Shown here: positions 27,417 through 39,402 of the stretch, one piece after another | Position numbering within the stretch: the stretch's first letter is position 1 | How the letters are laid out: each line of letters opens with the position of its first letter | NCBI GenBank assembly: GCA_009731375.1 | Contig: BJOX01000097.1 | Span: 359,175 to 408,540, forward strand | Direction of reading: 5' to 3' | From: Paulinella micropora | Taxonomy: Eukaryota > Cercozoa > Imbricatea > Euglyphida | Length of the DNA stretch: 49,366 nucleotides | The notes under the pieces: model-generated | Database searches by the model: none | Told to the model about the DNA's origin: nothing | Seen by the model: only the letters and a program-made list of their open reading frames with translations | Program-made: the position numbers and the translations under genes

Positions 27417-29255
27417 ATTATTAGTTATTAATGCAGACCTTTTTAGTACTTGTTCTGGTACTGGGGGCACCAGCTTTTGGCCATTACCTTTTAAACCCAT
27501 ATCAGTACGTTTCGTGGGTCAATTTCTGGACGGTAGATCTTTTTGACTTCGGTAGTTGAACTGGCGGGAATTGTTCGCATTGTAGTTAAATTTCTTCGTT
27601 CTGTGAAGTCACGAGTCTACGACCGGTAAGAGGGGGACGCCCCGGTTGTCGGTACACGACGAGAAGCATTGCGGAGGCTATTGTCCATTGGGTTATAAGC
27701 CTTGGTGCGTTTCCTGTGCAACTGATCGCAGACAAGGACCTTCGCTCAAGGGTTGTGGGATCTACCTTAGGTGAGTCAGTGGTCGGACACCATTCAGGAA
27801 AGTGCGCCGCCCATTTCTGAGTTGCGTGCCTACCGACAGCTCACAGCTGATCGCTGTTGAAACTTCCCCGCACGTTCTGCTCTGCTTGCCACTGTTTGCG
27901 TCAGCCGGAGAGCAAGGTGGTCCGGCGTTGATTAGTATAAACCGCCGCGGTCACTCACTGATCTTAGGTGACCCTACCTTTCACTGCGGTTCGCCGGAAG
28001 ACTTCGTAAGAAGGCCACTGTCAGGACCTGCACACAGATAGTTTAATACGCCTTTGAAACTGTTACCGTAGGCTTGAGGCTGCATCAACTCAGAACTGAA
28101 CCGTAGGCCGCAGTGACTAGCAGACAGCAACTTGAGTTTGCTAAACTAAGTGCATCCGCACATCATGACTTGCAAGGCGACGATTGACTGACAGTCAGGC
28201 TGACAAGATTCAAGTTCCCCGCCAAATTGAAAAAGTTATCTTCTCAGCCTGGTTTGCGAAAGGTTTCTCAGTTTGAAAAAAAATTCGCAAACTGAGAAAC
28301 CTTTGACTAAGGACCCAAACTGGGAAGATCATCCGTTTTTCTAAAGTGGGAACGGAGTCAAGCAAATCGGGTTGAACCTCAGCCCCAGACTCAGGGAAAG
28401 TTTTCCCAGACTGGCCCGCCCCGAATCATGATGTTTTCGGCCCCAGACTGGGAACTCACTTGAAGTTTCCCTGGCGGAGATCTCAGCTTTACGCCGCCGG
28501 CCGCACATACAATGCAAAGGCGATGATGCACTGTTACAATTTATCATTTTTGAACAAGTCATGAAGCTAGGATTTTTGTATGGCGCAGGCGGCGTTTGTA
28601 GCCTCCGTTCGCCCTCAGCCGCCTCATCTATACACACAACCCACAAAACACCGACACCACCCCATCGTGCCACACACGTGATATTACACACGTGTTACTA
28701 GCAACAACGCAGCTTTTTAAAAAATATTAACTATTGTCTACATATCGAGTCTATCTTTTTCCCCCGTCACCTGGATCACTTTTTTCCTGTTCCAGTCATA
28801 GGAAATAATACAATAATGATAGGTAAAAATGGCATTGCATTCAAAGTTGACCAGGTAAAGTGGCAGACTTCCGCTTTTTACCTCAGTATTAATACTATGA
28901 TTTTCTACTGACTGACTTCAAACGTGGCAACTCTACACTGGTACACAACTCTTATCCACTTGAAATGTTCTAGTTAGTTCTCAGAACTTGTATTGTTTCG
29001 CAAGGGACAAGTAGTCTTTCAAGCAAGTATACTGAAAAAACTGGAATTGACCGATCCTGGATCCAAAGTCTTTTGATAAACTTCCCTGACCTCGGAAATA
29101 TGTTGAGGTCAATGGACAGCCGTGTGTGTATTCAAGTGAATGCAGGTTGGTAATTTCCTCGCAGGGGGTTAGTCAAGATTTACAAGTGCTCAGTCTGATA
29201 TAATAATAACTATTCAAGTTAACGATAACAATACAGAACTGAATTCTGCTACTTA
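26242..29255. other. Intergenic region downstream of SIN3
   Basis: Contains the dispersed hairpin repeat (26440-26605), GTCT tetranucleotides (27000-27075) and an ACT tract (27135-27415). At 28260-28304 there is a hairpin with arms AAGGTTTCTCAGTTTG and CAAACTGAGAAACCTTT. At 28380-28480 there are several CCCAGACT/AGTCTGGG half-sites. No gene seen. Confidence 0.6.
26440..26605 (+). repeat. Interspersed repeat with hairpin, copy downstream of SIN3
   Basis: About 150 bp closely matching the reverse complement of 46490-46650. It contains a hairpin (GGCTCATTTGAAAGCTCTCA with its near complement AGCTCTCTAATGAGC). It lies about 200 bp past the SIN3 stop codon. Confidence 0.6.
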
Positions 29256-29956
29256 TGTATTAAGACCGGAGGTCTTACCCTTACGAGCTCAATAATAAAA
29301 AGGAATTTAATAATAACGTTGAACACAACTGGTTCAGAACTAACCTCCACTTCTAAAGTAGAAAGGGAAGTCAAGTCTGAACTCAACCAACAAGTCAGAG
29401 GGAAAAACCGTTAAAAACGGAGTGTCCCTTTGACAGGGTCAACTGACACGTTTCGTTACGTCCGTAACCTGCGCAAATGCCGAAGCATACCCCAAACAAC
29501 AACCCATAAGTGCAATTTCCCTTATTTAGCCATAAAGTCCCAGTCACGGGAAAAAATGCCAAATTTCACGGAATTTCCGTGACCTTTTTCCTTAACTTCA
29601 AACGGTTCAACTACTGCATGTGTTGTATAAGGATCGGGTCAACGCTATTAGTGTGGGAGGTTATTCAATATGGATGTTACATAATAGTGTAATCTGCATC
29701 CTAAAAACCTTACGCCGGTAAACGGTTATGTGAATTATATAGGTTTTAAGGTCCTATGGGATCCAAGCTTCCTAGCTTTCCTCCCATATTCCTTATCCTA
29801 AAACAACATTAAAACCGGATGTATTAATCAGAACCGGAAATGTAATAAGAATTCATCTTAAAATACATTTAATAACAAGCAGGGAATTACTTCTACGAGT
29901 AAATTCCCGTAAACACCAATAGCGTAAAAACGATGTAGTATACCGTGTGTGTTACA
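29256..29956 (-). repeat. 3' LTR
   Basis: Matches 38345-39038 over its whole length apart from small indels, substitutions and one segment (29388-29495) that is in the opposite orientation in the other LTR. Its element-strand start TGTAACACACACGGTATAC lies directly after the polypurine tract. Confidence 0.9.
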
Positions 29957-29960
29957 TAGC

Positions 29961-29978
29961 ACCCCTTCCCCCTCCTTT
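29961..29978 (-). other. Polypurine tract of the LTR element
   Basis: On the minus strand this reads AAAGGAGGGGGAAGGGGT, immediately upstream of the 3' LTR start. This is the expected position and composition of the plus-strand priming site. Confidence 0.75.
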
Positions 29979-30608
29979 GAGATCGCTCGGATCTCAATTC
30001 TGGAGTAATACCAACGGAGACTACATTTCGTATAATCTCGTAAGTACCGGCTTTTTGGGGAATCCCAGCCGACTGTCCACCACCCCAAGAGCTACCCCAG
30101 CTCGACCCTTGATCAAATCTTATCAAGAGCCATCCAACAGATTATTGGCTTGTGCTTCATGTGTGCTAAGTACCAAGACTTAACGTTGCCCGAAGATCGT
30201 GAATCTGACACTCGACCAGTCCACGTCTTCAACCCTACGCGCGCGATTTTCCCGAAGTCACAGTCCCATAGTCTGGCCGACCACCAACCAGACCCTGTTC
30301 AGCCCGTCAAATGTGAATGGTGCCTTGGCCCGAAGTCCGAATTGACTGAACCTCAAAGTCCAAACCTTAAAACGACGATGGCCTTCTCGCCGATTTCCCT
30401 CCGCGTACTGTGTCCGTAAAGCTTTAACGTTGAGTAGGACTCTCAGTACCCTATTTCCCACACACTATGGTCAATATGCGCCCAACATTGCCCCGACCCG
30501 AATTCCGTTTCTTCTACCATATCCGCATCCCGGATGCTCCCCCTCACTTCAGGCTTGGGTGTTTCTTCCCCCGCACCGTTTCAGTTGCGTGTGCACCCCC
30601 GATTAGCC

Positions 30609-31421
30609 TCAAGTCAACCCCGCTCTGCTTGAGCATGTCCCAAACCTTCTGCGGGATGTGCCCGTCGTGTAACTCGAAGGGGCAATCCAACACTCCCCTC
30701 GGCCACGCCGATATGGTCTATGCCTCATGATCCTTGCACCCTTCCGTGTGGCTGGATCTATTTTGGCATCCCATATTTCCCTATTCGCAGCATCCCACCA
30801 TACCGGGACATACTCGCGGTACATCCGGTCCTCCTCCGTATCCTTATTCCAAGACCGGTAAAACTGCAGCATAGGCGGAAGGTTCCTAAGCGCACTCTCA
30901 GACGACCGAGTCTTCTTCGAGTCCTTAGCCAGTCCCACCACCTTCATCACAAAGAGAGCATCCTTATCTCCTTTTGTAACGAATCTAGATGGGGGCCTGA
31001 CCAGATAGAACTGATCCAAAACCCACGTCATCCCCAGTGTCTTATTATCCTCCTTCCACAACTTGTGCTTGACATCCACCTGCGAGGGTTCAACCGGGCC
31101 CTCCGGCTCCGCCTGCACCTCCGTCTTCCTACGCTTACTCGGCCTAGCCCCCGGTTCCGAGTAGATAAGATCATTTTCCGCCGCCCTTTTCGCCTCCGTG
31201 GGTGGCTTGCGATTCGCATCTGACCCCTTTTCCCCGGCTTCGGGCCCTTTGGAGCCTATTCGGCCGACGCCCTCTTCAGGGGCCCGTGCCTTCTTCCCCT
31301 CCTGGCCCTTCCGGTCCCCGGGTTTCCCACCATCGGGTTCCTTATCCGTTCCCAATTTAGGAGGGTCCTGAAACTCTCCCTTTTCCCTGACGAGCGCTTC
31401 CTGGAGCGTCTCGTTCTCCAT
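30609..31421 (-). pseudogene. Extra ORF downstream of integrase
   Basis: A 270-codon open stretch with a charged Lys/Glu/Gly/Pro first half and a more structured end (GMTWVLDQFYLVRPPSRF, MLQFYRSWNKDTEEDRMYRE, YVPVWWDAANREIWDAK). It lies between the integrase GPY/F module and the 3' LTR. Some Ty3/gypsy elements have a chromodomain or extra ORF at this place. I see no chromodomain signature and do not recognise the family. Confidence 0.5.
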
Positions 31422-32675
31422 TAGGAACGGATCGTACTTGATGAGGCGCCGAACATTAACAATCTTGTTCTCCCCCTTGCCTCTAATCCAATAGTCTTGT
31501 TCTCCCCCCTGCCTCTAATCCGATAGTTAAACGGCCCCGTCTGTTGCACCACCTGATAAGGCCCCTTCCAGTGCACAAACATCTTAGATGATATGCCTTT
31601 CGGAACCTGTGGGTAGTATAACATGACGATGTCCCCTGGCTTATACATCACCATAGACAAGTCCTGTTCTAAGGGTTCTTTGCTCAGCTGGCGGGTCTGT
31701 TTCGCCAGCCTCGCTTGCCTTACCGCTTGCATGGCCTCCATGGAGACACGCATACAATCCCCCCAGAGCTCATCCTCGTCCATCATAAGCCCAGGTCCAT
31801 CCTGATACACCAAGTGTTGGGGCATCACCTGCTCCTGCCCGTACATCACCTGATACGGGGACCTACATTCCGCCCCCGCTCCAAGAGCCTTCGACGGCAT
31901 CGCGTTCATAGCGAAAACAAAGCTCGGGACCACCTCTCTCCACAAGAGCTGACTCTTCGGTTTTCAGAGCCGACTTGAGCGGTCTATGCACCCGCTCAAT
32001 CTTGCCATTAGCCCTCGGATTGTACGATGTAACGTACTGCCAGTGAACCCAGTAAAACTTTGCGAGCCTTTCCATCAGCTCGTTGTCAAAGGCTGGCCCC
32101 TTACCTGAGCAGATCGTCTTGGGGACCCCTACCACACATAGGATTCGATCGATCAGCTCCCTGGCCATCGTCTCTGCCGTTGTGTCAGGCACCGGTTTCG
32201 CCCAAACGTAATTGCTCGCCCTATCAATGACCGTCATCAACAACTTATCCTTCGCCGGCCCCACCGGCGGCAACGGCCCCACGTGGTCCACATGCAGGAA
32301 CTTAAAGAGCCTTTCCAGCAATGTAAATTTCCCCACCGAGATTTTCCCTTCCACTGGGTGTTTTTTGTTCAACTGACAGGACGTGCAGCCCCTGACCCTC
32401 TCCTTGATGAACTTATCCATTCCTTTCCACCAGAACCTCCTTTGCACCCTCGGGTGATTAACCAACGGGACTACGTGCGTCCTCTGCACCCTCGGGTGAT
32501 TAACCAACGGGACTACGTGCGACGCTACGTAGATCATCTGCCTCAGTTTGGCTGGGACCCATAAGACCCACTTCTCCGGGTTCTTGCCCGTCTCCGCCGT
32601 CTTGCCCATATACCACAGGAGACCATCCCGCCATGCCAGAGTCCTGAGCTGTGACCGGATCTTCTCCGTCAGCAA
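31421..32675 (-). pseudogene. Integrase with altered zinc-binding region and catalytic site
   Basis: The segment 32675-31863 has a GLLWYMG start and the zinc-binding region ending CTSCQLNKKHP. In it a 14-codon unit (VVPLVNHPRVQR plus flanks, 32450-32533) is tandemly duplicated. The catalytic core has HVDHVGPLPPVG (first Asp), then CSGKGPAFDNE where relatives have S-D-x-G, so the second catalytic Asp is Gly, and NPRANGKIERVHR (Glu kept). After a frame change near 31940, 31945-31421 carries SPYQVMYGQ and WKGPYQVVQQTGPFNYRIR, the GPY/F module. Predicted inactive. Confidence 0.88.
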
Positions 32676-32696
32676 CAGCTCGTCCTTTGCCAGAAA

Positions 32697-33230
32697 TTAC
32701 CGGATCAAGTCCTTGTACTGTTCATCGGCCCTCTGGCACTGTCTCCATGCCTCTACCGACGCGATACGCACTGTACCGTCCTCTACCTGGATTCCCACTT
32801 GAGGCCTGGAATCCGGCCCCGACCCCTCCGAAGCCCCCACCGGCTCTATTGAGGTCACCTCCGGCTCTGGAGCCGCTTCCACGCCCGGGTCGTCCACGTA
32901 GGTTCGGACGGCCGGTGCCGCGTGCGCTTGGCAACAGTAGCACTCATGCTCCGCCTTATCCTCATCCAGAATAGCGGCCTTATCGGCCTCATATTCCTTC
33001 AGGCGTTGCACGGCCTCCTCCGCAAAGTGCTCCCTACAGCACTCTGCTTGGCCAACCTCCCGTTCCAACTGAGACATCATGACCCTCCTGTATTCCCCCT
33101 TTTTTGCCTTCATCACCCGAGGCTCCTTTCGGCTAGACCCCGGGTGAGCCTTATTGGCATAGAAGATGATGTTCGCCGGCAAGATATCCTTTTGATCCTT
33201 CCTCAACGCCAAGTCCTCGAACTCGTCCAT
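32697..33230 (-). pseudogene. Linker between RNase H and integrase
   Basis: Still in the same frame. It reads MDEFEDLALRKDQKDI, then a charged segment with a Cys/His cluster (EHECYCCQAHAA) and a Pro/Glu-rich part, ending DEQYKDLIR before an in-frame TAA at 32699-32697. A spacer of this size here is common in gypsy pol. The Cys/His cluster is too short to call a zinc finger. Confidence 0.6.
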
Positions 33231-33233
33231 CTG

Positions 33234-33443
33234 CTACATCGCAGCCAGACATGCGGATGGAGTTGAGTAATTGACCCTCGACAAAGAGTCGGCAACAATA
33301 TTCTTTTTGCCGGGAATATACTTGACGGTGAAGTCATAACACGACAGCAAGGCCTGCCACCTGGCCAGCCTGCCCATGCAATCGTTCGTCATCCACCACA
33401 TAAGGTTCTGGTGGGCCGTCCTCACCACGCTATCCCGTGACCC
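33234..33443 (-). pseudogene. RNase H C-terminal end
   Basis: Same frame as the RT C-terminal part but after the TGA. It reads VRTAHQNLMWWM, GRLARWQALLSCYDFTVKYI and PGKKNIVADSLSR, the standard end of gypsy RNase H (RT-D-H-x-x-L, YxPGKxNxVADxLSR). The His of the usual T-D-H is kept and the Asp is Ala. A TAG at 33236-33234 interrupts before the linker. Confidence 0.85.
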
Positions 33444-34594
33444 TCATAAGTATTCCCTGAGCCTTATAAACGACCAAACTACCGCCAAGGCCTCCCTCTG
33501 CCTCGTACAGTAGTTCTGTTCTGCCTTATTGAGCTTCCGGCTCAAGTACATTATCGGCCGTAAGACCCCTCTATCATTGTATTGCTGTAGGACCGCTCCG
33601 ACCGCGTACTTAGACGCATCGGTGTCCAGCACATACTGTTTATCCACATCCGGCATCATCAAAATGCAATCCTTGTTAAACTTGGGATCACGAGTCAACA
33701 TTTCCTTAATGAACTCGAACGTCTCCTCCTGCTCAGGCGTCCATTCCCGTACATCGCCTTTCAAGTACAGCTCCCTCAACGGCTTAACCGTATCCGACCA
33801 ATTCGGAAAGAACTGACTGTAATATTGCGCAAGCGCAATGAAGGAGAACAACTCCGACCGCGTCTGAGGCCGCTTAATGCCTTCCACAGCATCCCTCTTC
33901 TTAACCGCAATCGCTACCGTCCCGTTCGAGATATCATATCCTAGGTATGTAACCTGTCGGGTGGCAAACTGGCACTTGTCCATGTTCACCTTGAGACCAA
34001 ACTCTCTCACCCGTCGGAACACATCCTGGATGTGGGCCAGATGTTCCTCCATGGTATTGGAGTAGATGATTATATCATCTATGTAACAGAAAACATAATC
34101 CTCCGCCTTCTGTCCATATTTCTCCATAAACCCACCTGCCCTTCCTCAAACTGGCATCCGAGCATCTTCTGCATTGCTGCCTGAAATATGCCCGGTGAGT
34201 TCCTCAGACCCATAGGCAATACCTTCCATAGGTTTAGCGTCATTCCCACCACAAACGCTGTAAGCCACCTGCTCTTCCTACTGAGCGGGATCTGCCAGAA
34301 CCCATTCTTGAGGTCCAACACCGAGTAAAATTTTGTGTGTTTCAACTTGCGCATACAGTCATCGATCTTAGGCAGCGGATACCGCTCACCCTCGATGACC
34401 TTGTTCGCCCGATAGTAATTCACACAAAACCTCAGTGCCCCATCCGGCTGCGGAACCATGCGTACATGAGACGAAATCGGGGAGTCCGAAAACTCCGTGA
34501 AACCATCCGCCTGTAGCTCCTTTGCCTTCCTCTGGGCAATGCTCTCCTCCCTACGGCCCAGACTAGACCTCCTAGAGGCATGCGTGATATTCAC
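33444..34594 (-). pseudogene. Reverse transcriptase and RNase H start, frameshifted
   Basis: The N-terminal part (34594 to about 34130) carries VLDLKNGFWQIPL and LPMGLRNSPGIFQ, the RT motifs around the first catalytic Asp and the palm. The C-terminal part (34127-33444), in another frame, carries FCYIDDIIIYS (the YxDD box as YIDD), QVTYLGYDIS and the RNase H start VLDTDASKYAVGAVL. The frame breaks near 34100-34140. An in-frame TGA at 33446-33444 follows REYL. Confidence 0.9.
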
Positions 34595-34619
34595 CCCCGG
34601 TTTCTTCCTGAGATGAGCC

Positions 34620-35632
34620 TCAAATGTTTGACAGTGCCCGGTCTAGGCGGATCAAAGATCTCCTTTTCCTTGCCATCACCTCCTGAAGGCACTTGAGATC
34701 TTCCTCACTTCCTTTCCAACCCGCCCGCATCTGAGCCATGCTCTCGTCCCATGACTGGGCGTCTCTCCGACCCTTCAGGTCGGGCGCCTCCGCCATGTCC
34801 GTCCACGCATCCTCCACCAGGCCATCCTCGGAGGGCATTTCTACTTCCTTCTGGTGGTACTTGACTTCCGAAAACTCATCCCACTTACCCAGATCCGCCA
34901 ATCGATCCATAATCAAGGCGTATTGAATGGGTGCCTCCTTGGTATAAAACCACGTGAAGCATGTGAACGCCTGCTCACGTATCTTCTGAAGGTCAGACTC
35001 ACAACCCTTAAGCGAGTTCCGATATGTCAGCCCTTGTGCCCTAGTGCCTAATCTACAAGCAATCACCAAATGTTGCTTCCTAGACGGCACTGGGACCGTG
35101 ATCCACCATCCGGCCCAAAACCTGATCCGCCCATAGAGCATTCTCATGGAACGGTAAGACAATAGAGAACGGTTTGTCACCCTCGAAATACTTCGTGAGC
35201 AACTTCGCCGTCTCCTCCAACTTCCGCGGACAAAGAGGTATGTCACCCCACCTGTTCCCCACGAAACCCCAAAATCCCGTCCTTCGTCCCTCCCGTTGAA
35301 ACCCGCATCGACATCAACGGTTCAAACAACGGCCTATTGGCCTGTGATGCCTTTGCATGGAAGCGGTACCGGTTCTGAAGGAACACGTAAGGCTCCTTCT
35401 TCCCATCCCTGAACCTATCCATCCTTGCCTCCATGTCCATGTTATGTTCTTCCAAAGTGCAGGCCATAATCTGGGCACACCGGCCCTGAATTAAGTCCTC
35501 CACTGTTGCCCTTCCCCCCCGTCGAACAACCTTTCTAGCCCTCACCGCAAACCCGCGGTTATCCGGCTCGAAATCCCTATAATAATCGTTCAACGCTGGG
35601 TGCTGATATGGCTTCGCTATGACCAACTGCAC
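34620..35632 (-). pseudogene. Unassigned pol/gag-like region between protease and RT
   Basis: Three overlapping open pieces in different frames (35632-35243, 35262-35080, 35246-34620) read as charged, helix-rich protein such as AQIMACTLEEHNMDMEARMD and ALIMDRLADLGKWDEFSEVK. It lies between the protease and RT fragments. I recognise no domain. The frame changes suggest decay by indels. Confidence 0.45.
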
Positions 35633-35773
35633 CCTTGCGCTTCGCGCAACGCAATTGCATATGGGTCACCGATGCCGTCCGTGCAGTGTTTAGTGTATGA
35701 CACCGCGTAAGTATCCGTATGGAAGAGAGGAACCGCCGACCGGCCCCTCACCTTATCCTCCGCGTTGTCATCA

Positions 35774-35974
35774 CTACTTCCGTACTGCACTAGTATTCAT
35801 CCCATTGAGTTGCATGAATCCAATCAGCAACCCTCCCGAATACTCCGGACAGACATAGAACTGGATGTCAAAGGACTTACCGGAGTAGAGTTCAATGGTC
35901 AAGACCATTGTCCCCGTAACCTCCGCCCTCGCCTTTCCATCCACCCCTTCTATGCTTCCTTTAATTGGCAACAT
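35774..35974 (-). pseudogene. Retropepsin-like protease fragment of the LTR element
   Basis: Open stretch with VTGTMVLTIELYSGKSFDI, then a short spacer and GGLLIGFMQLNG. The beta-strand pattern ending in LLIG-x-x-x-L is that of gypsy retropepsins (LLLGxxxL). The catalytic D-T/S-G motif is not visible in this fragment, so it is partial or lies in another frame upstream. Confidence 0.5.
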
Positions 35975-38323
35975 ATTTTATCCAACCACGCCTGATTAGA
36001 CATTACAAATTCCGCGCCCGTGATATATTAAAATTAGCCAACGTATCGTTAGCAGATTATCACACTCCAAGTTCACAAGGTAAACCTGAGCAACGCATAG
36101 GCATCGTGTTGCGGTAGCCTTATCTCTAGGCGCCGAGTACTTCACCGGCGGATAACACTGAGAACAAAAGTGTAGCATCATATCATAGTACTCCGCTCGC
36201 TCGGTTCGACAGCTCGCTTTTAATGCCCACCTTAGCGGCTAAAAAGTCAGACACTTTCAATATACCATAATGATTGGCATATATGCTTATCGAAACCGTC
36301 GATGATTTCCGCCTTTATTGCCTTTTCCTTCCCACGGCTCCTCCAGCTATGTAATAGCTGCCCAAGTAACTGAAATCTGACACGCAGCCATAGATGTCCG
36401 ATTTGCTTTAGCGTCATGTTTCTCCATATTTATAGAGTGCGTCCCACGCAGTCTAGATTTCAGTGACAGTCCTTCCAGCCGGCTTTTATCCACCCAATTC
36501 AGTACTGTAACTTACTTTGAAATCCATAGTGACATCCTGCCACGTCCCTAGTGACTTCCAGTCACTTTTCCTTTAAAGTTTACAGTCGAATATCAGCCAG
36601 CCGGTTGCCGCCAGAAAAGATCAGAAACAAAAAAACTTGTGTATTAATAATATTTGAGTCAGTTCCACACGACCAAACCATGTATTAATACATTTAATGA
36701 CTAAGGACTTTCTTTCACTACGATCGAGAAGTCGTTCTGAGCCATCGTGGACCACCGCCACACCAGACTCAACTCCAATCACCTCATCCACAAGTCGAGG
36801 TACAAAGGATACGATTGGCCCAGAGAGCCGCCCTCCATCTGGTCAGTTACTCATTTCCTTCCTTCCATGATGATAACCGACCCCGCGACTCCATAACCCG
36901 CCAGTCAATTCATCCTTCCATAAATAATCCTGTCCGTACCCTCGACGTGGCTGACTTCCGACCCCACGAGCCATCCCAAGCTTGTCCAGCCATCGTTCCA
37001 CTAATATCCTTCCCATGCAGCTCTCACCCTCGTTCATATTAAAGGGAGCGAGAACTGCATCCACCAGCGCAACTGCGGAGAAAGAGGAAGAGACAACTGC
37101 TCCTTTCCATCCTCAACTCTCACAGGCACAACATAAGAACCGATAGCTGATTGCTGAAATTACTCTATACCACCATCTGTCCTGGTGCACAAGAGAAAAC
37201 GATAAACAGCTGCCAACCCAGCCAACCGATCGTTCCATCGCATGCCCATGTATACACATACAGCACGCAAGCATGTTGCATGTTACAAGCATGTTGCATG
37301 TTACACTCGTGCTGTCGACATGCCCCTTTGCATGCAGATTGCATGCAAGCTGCGTGCATCAGTCACGCATCCTCAGCTGAAAAGCGACCTGTCCTTAGTA
37401 GTGAGAAAGAGCAATCATGCTCTCTCACCACCTCTCCACATTGCATCACATGCTCATCGTTCTCCCTCCCACAGAGAGCAGAAAGAGCAACAATGCGTTC
37501 CCTCACCACCTATCCTGCCGCCAGAGAGAGTGACAAAAGACATGCTTGCTGTTCCATGCACAGAAAGTAAAAGAACCCTGCCCAAACATATCGTCAGTGC
37601 CATATATCCACCCTCGAAAGAGATAGAGAAGAAAGACATGCACACTCTCATCCCGGATACAAACAAATCAAAGAGCTATGCTTTCCCTTACATTCACAAC
37701 AGGAGAGAAAAGAGAGGCGAAAGGCATGTTCGTATCCCCATAGAGAGACCCCACGTATGCTTTCTCCCCTAACGCATATGAATACTGGTCTCTCACTGTC
37801 TGTCAGCCTATCGCGCCCACTGGGTGCTTCCCTGCACTACTGACACAGCCTCCTCCACAGCAGACAAGTTCATCCACCTGTGCATCTCACTCACCCAACC
37901 ATGAGAGACAGGCAAAACAAACAAACATACCATAGGTCAGAGTCAGAACCAAACCCTGTCTGACTTCTTCTACGTTAATCACCTGTCACCTCCCCGGCCC
38001 TCATCCTATTAAGAGACAGGGAGACGGCGGACAGACGCAGAAGAAACCCAGGGGCCAATGTCAGTAAACCGCTGACATGTTGACCTCCCAGATGTCAAGG
38101 TCCAAGTTTCGAGATCAGGTTTCTTCCCTGTTTCTCCAAAACCGCCCTTAACACCTGTAGTTTCCGGGCTTGCCCGAGACGACTGAAAGCGCTTTCTCAC
38201 ACGACCAGTACTGAGTACTGATTGTCGAGAAGCTACTCTACTCTCACCAAGACACAGTCAACAACAGTGACTGATTGTCCACAGAGTGTCGTTCCAAATT
38301 CCAAATTTTTTGAGTTCGAAAAA
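35975..38323 (-). other. 5' internal region of the LTR element without recognisable gag
   Basis: No minus-strand ORF longer than about 75 codons and no CCHC zinc knuckle was seen. It should hold the leader and gag. Either gag is fully decayed or it was lost. Plus-strand ORFs here (for example 37242-37772) are probably antisense chance. Confidence 0.5.
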
Positions 38324-38338
38324 GGCATAGGGACTCCA
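38324..38338 (-). other. Possible tRNA primer-binding site
   Basis: On the minus strand TGGAGTCCCTATGCC begins seven bases after the 5' LTR end. It starts with TGG, as complements of tRNA CCA ends do. The matching tRNA is not identified. Confidence 0.4.
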
Positions 38339-38344
38339 AATATA

Positions 38345-39038
38345 TGAAGACCGGAGGTCTTACCCTTACGAGCTCAATAATAAAAAGGAATTTAATAATA
38401 ACGTTGAACACAACTGGTTCAGAACTAACCTCCACTTCTAAAGTAGAAAGGGAAGTCAAGTCTTGGGGTATGCTTTGGCATTTGTGCAGGTTACGGACGT
38501 AACGAAACGTGTCAGTTGACACTGTCAAAGGGACACTCCGTTTTTAACGGTTTTTCCCTGACTTGTTGAAACAACAACCCATAAGTGCAATTTCCCTTAT
38601 TTAGCCATAAATTCCCAGTCACGGGAAAAAAAGCCCAAATTTCACGGAATTTCCGTGACCTTTTTCCTTGACTTCAAACGGTTCAACTACTGCATGTGTT
38701 TTATAAGGATCGGGTCAACGCTATTAATGTGGGAGGTTATTCAGTATGGATGTTACATAATAATAGTGTAATCTGCATCCTAAAAACCTTCTCCAGACAG
38801 GTAAACGGTTATGTGAATTATATAGGTTTTAAGGTCCTATGGGATCCAAGCTTCCCAGCTTTCCTCCACTATTCCTTATCCTAAAACAACATTAAAACCG
38901 GATGTATTAATCAGAACCGGAAATGTAATAAGAATTCATCGTAAAATACATTAATAACAAGCCGGGAATTACTTCTACGAGTAAATTCCCGTAAACACCA
39001 ATAGCGTAAAAACGATGTAGTATACCGTGGGTGTTACA
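38345..39038 (-). repeat. 5' LTR
   Basis: On the element strand it begins TGTAACACCCACGGTATAC at 39038 and ends GGTCTTCA at 38345. The segment 38463-38568 is the reverse complement of 29388-29495 in the partner LTR. Confidence 0.9.
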
Positions 39039-39208
39039 CTTATGCATTGGTTGGGTCACGTAGCTAAGTAATCAATATTAATTTAAATATTAAGACCGGT
39101 ACAGGAAGCGATTGTGAGCAAAATTGACTTTATACTATTCACATTTTATCAAATATCAACAACCACGACAAACAAATACCTTTAATAATTTCACACAATA
39201 CTAGCTTT

Positions 39209-39359
39209 TTACGCCTGCGCCTTGTTTTTCACTTTGAACTTGACGTAGTCATGGATTAGATGGTTCATCTCCTGACCCTGTGATAGATAGATAGGTAGGT
39301 AGGTAGGTAGATAGATAGTTCAACACAAGGCATGTGTCAAATTTGCCCTTAAATATCTT

Positions 39360-39402
<43 letters not shown>

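Larger units (their letters stand above)
29256..39038 (-). mobile_element. Degenerate Ty3/gypsy-type LTR retrotransposon, about 9.8 kb
   Basis: Two direct repeats of about 700 bp (29256-29956 and 38345-39038) bracket protease, reverse transcriptase, RNase H and integrase remnants on the minus strand, in the RT-RH-IN order of Ty3/gypsy. On the element strand the LTRs start TGTAACAC and end in CA. A polypurine tract abuts the 3' LTR and a TGG-starting primer-binding-like site follows the 5' LTR. CTTA flanks both outer ends (29252-29255 and 39039-39042), consistent with a 4-bp target duplication. Coding parts carry at least three stop codons and several frameshifts, and no gag ORF is visible between 36.0 and 38.3 kb. 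It sits between the convergent ends of SIN3 and the MyTH4-FERM gene. Confidence 0.92.

Noticed and set aside
30720-31223. Plus-strand ORFs within the retroelement
   Set aside because: Shadows of the minus-strand pol and accessory ORFs, which show RT, RNase H and integrase motifs.
37242-37772. 176-codon plus-strand ORF inside the LTR element
   Set aside because: No domain, antisense to the element's leader/gag region; likely chance.
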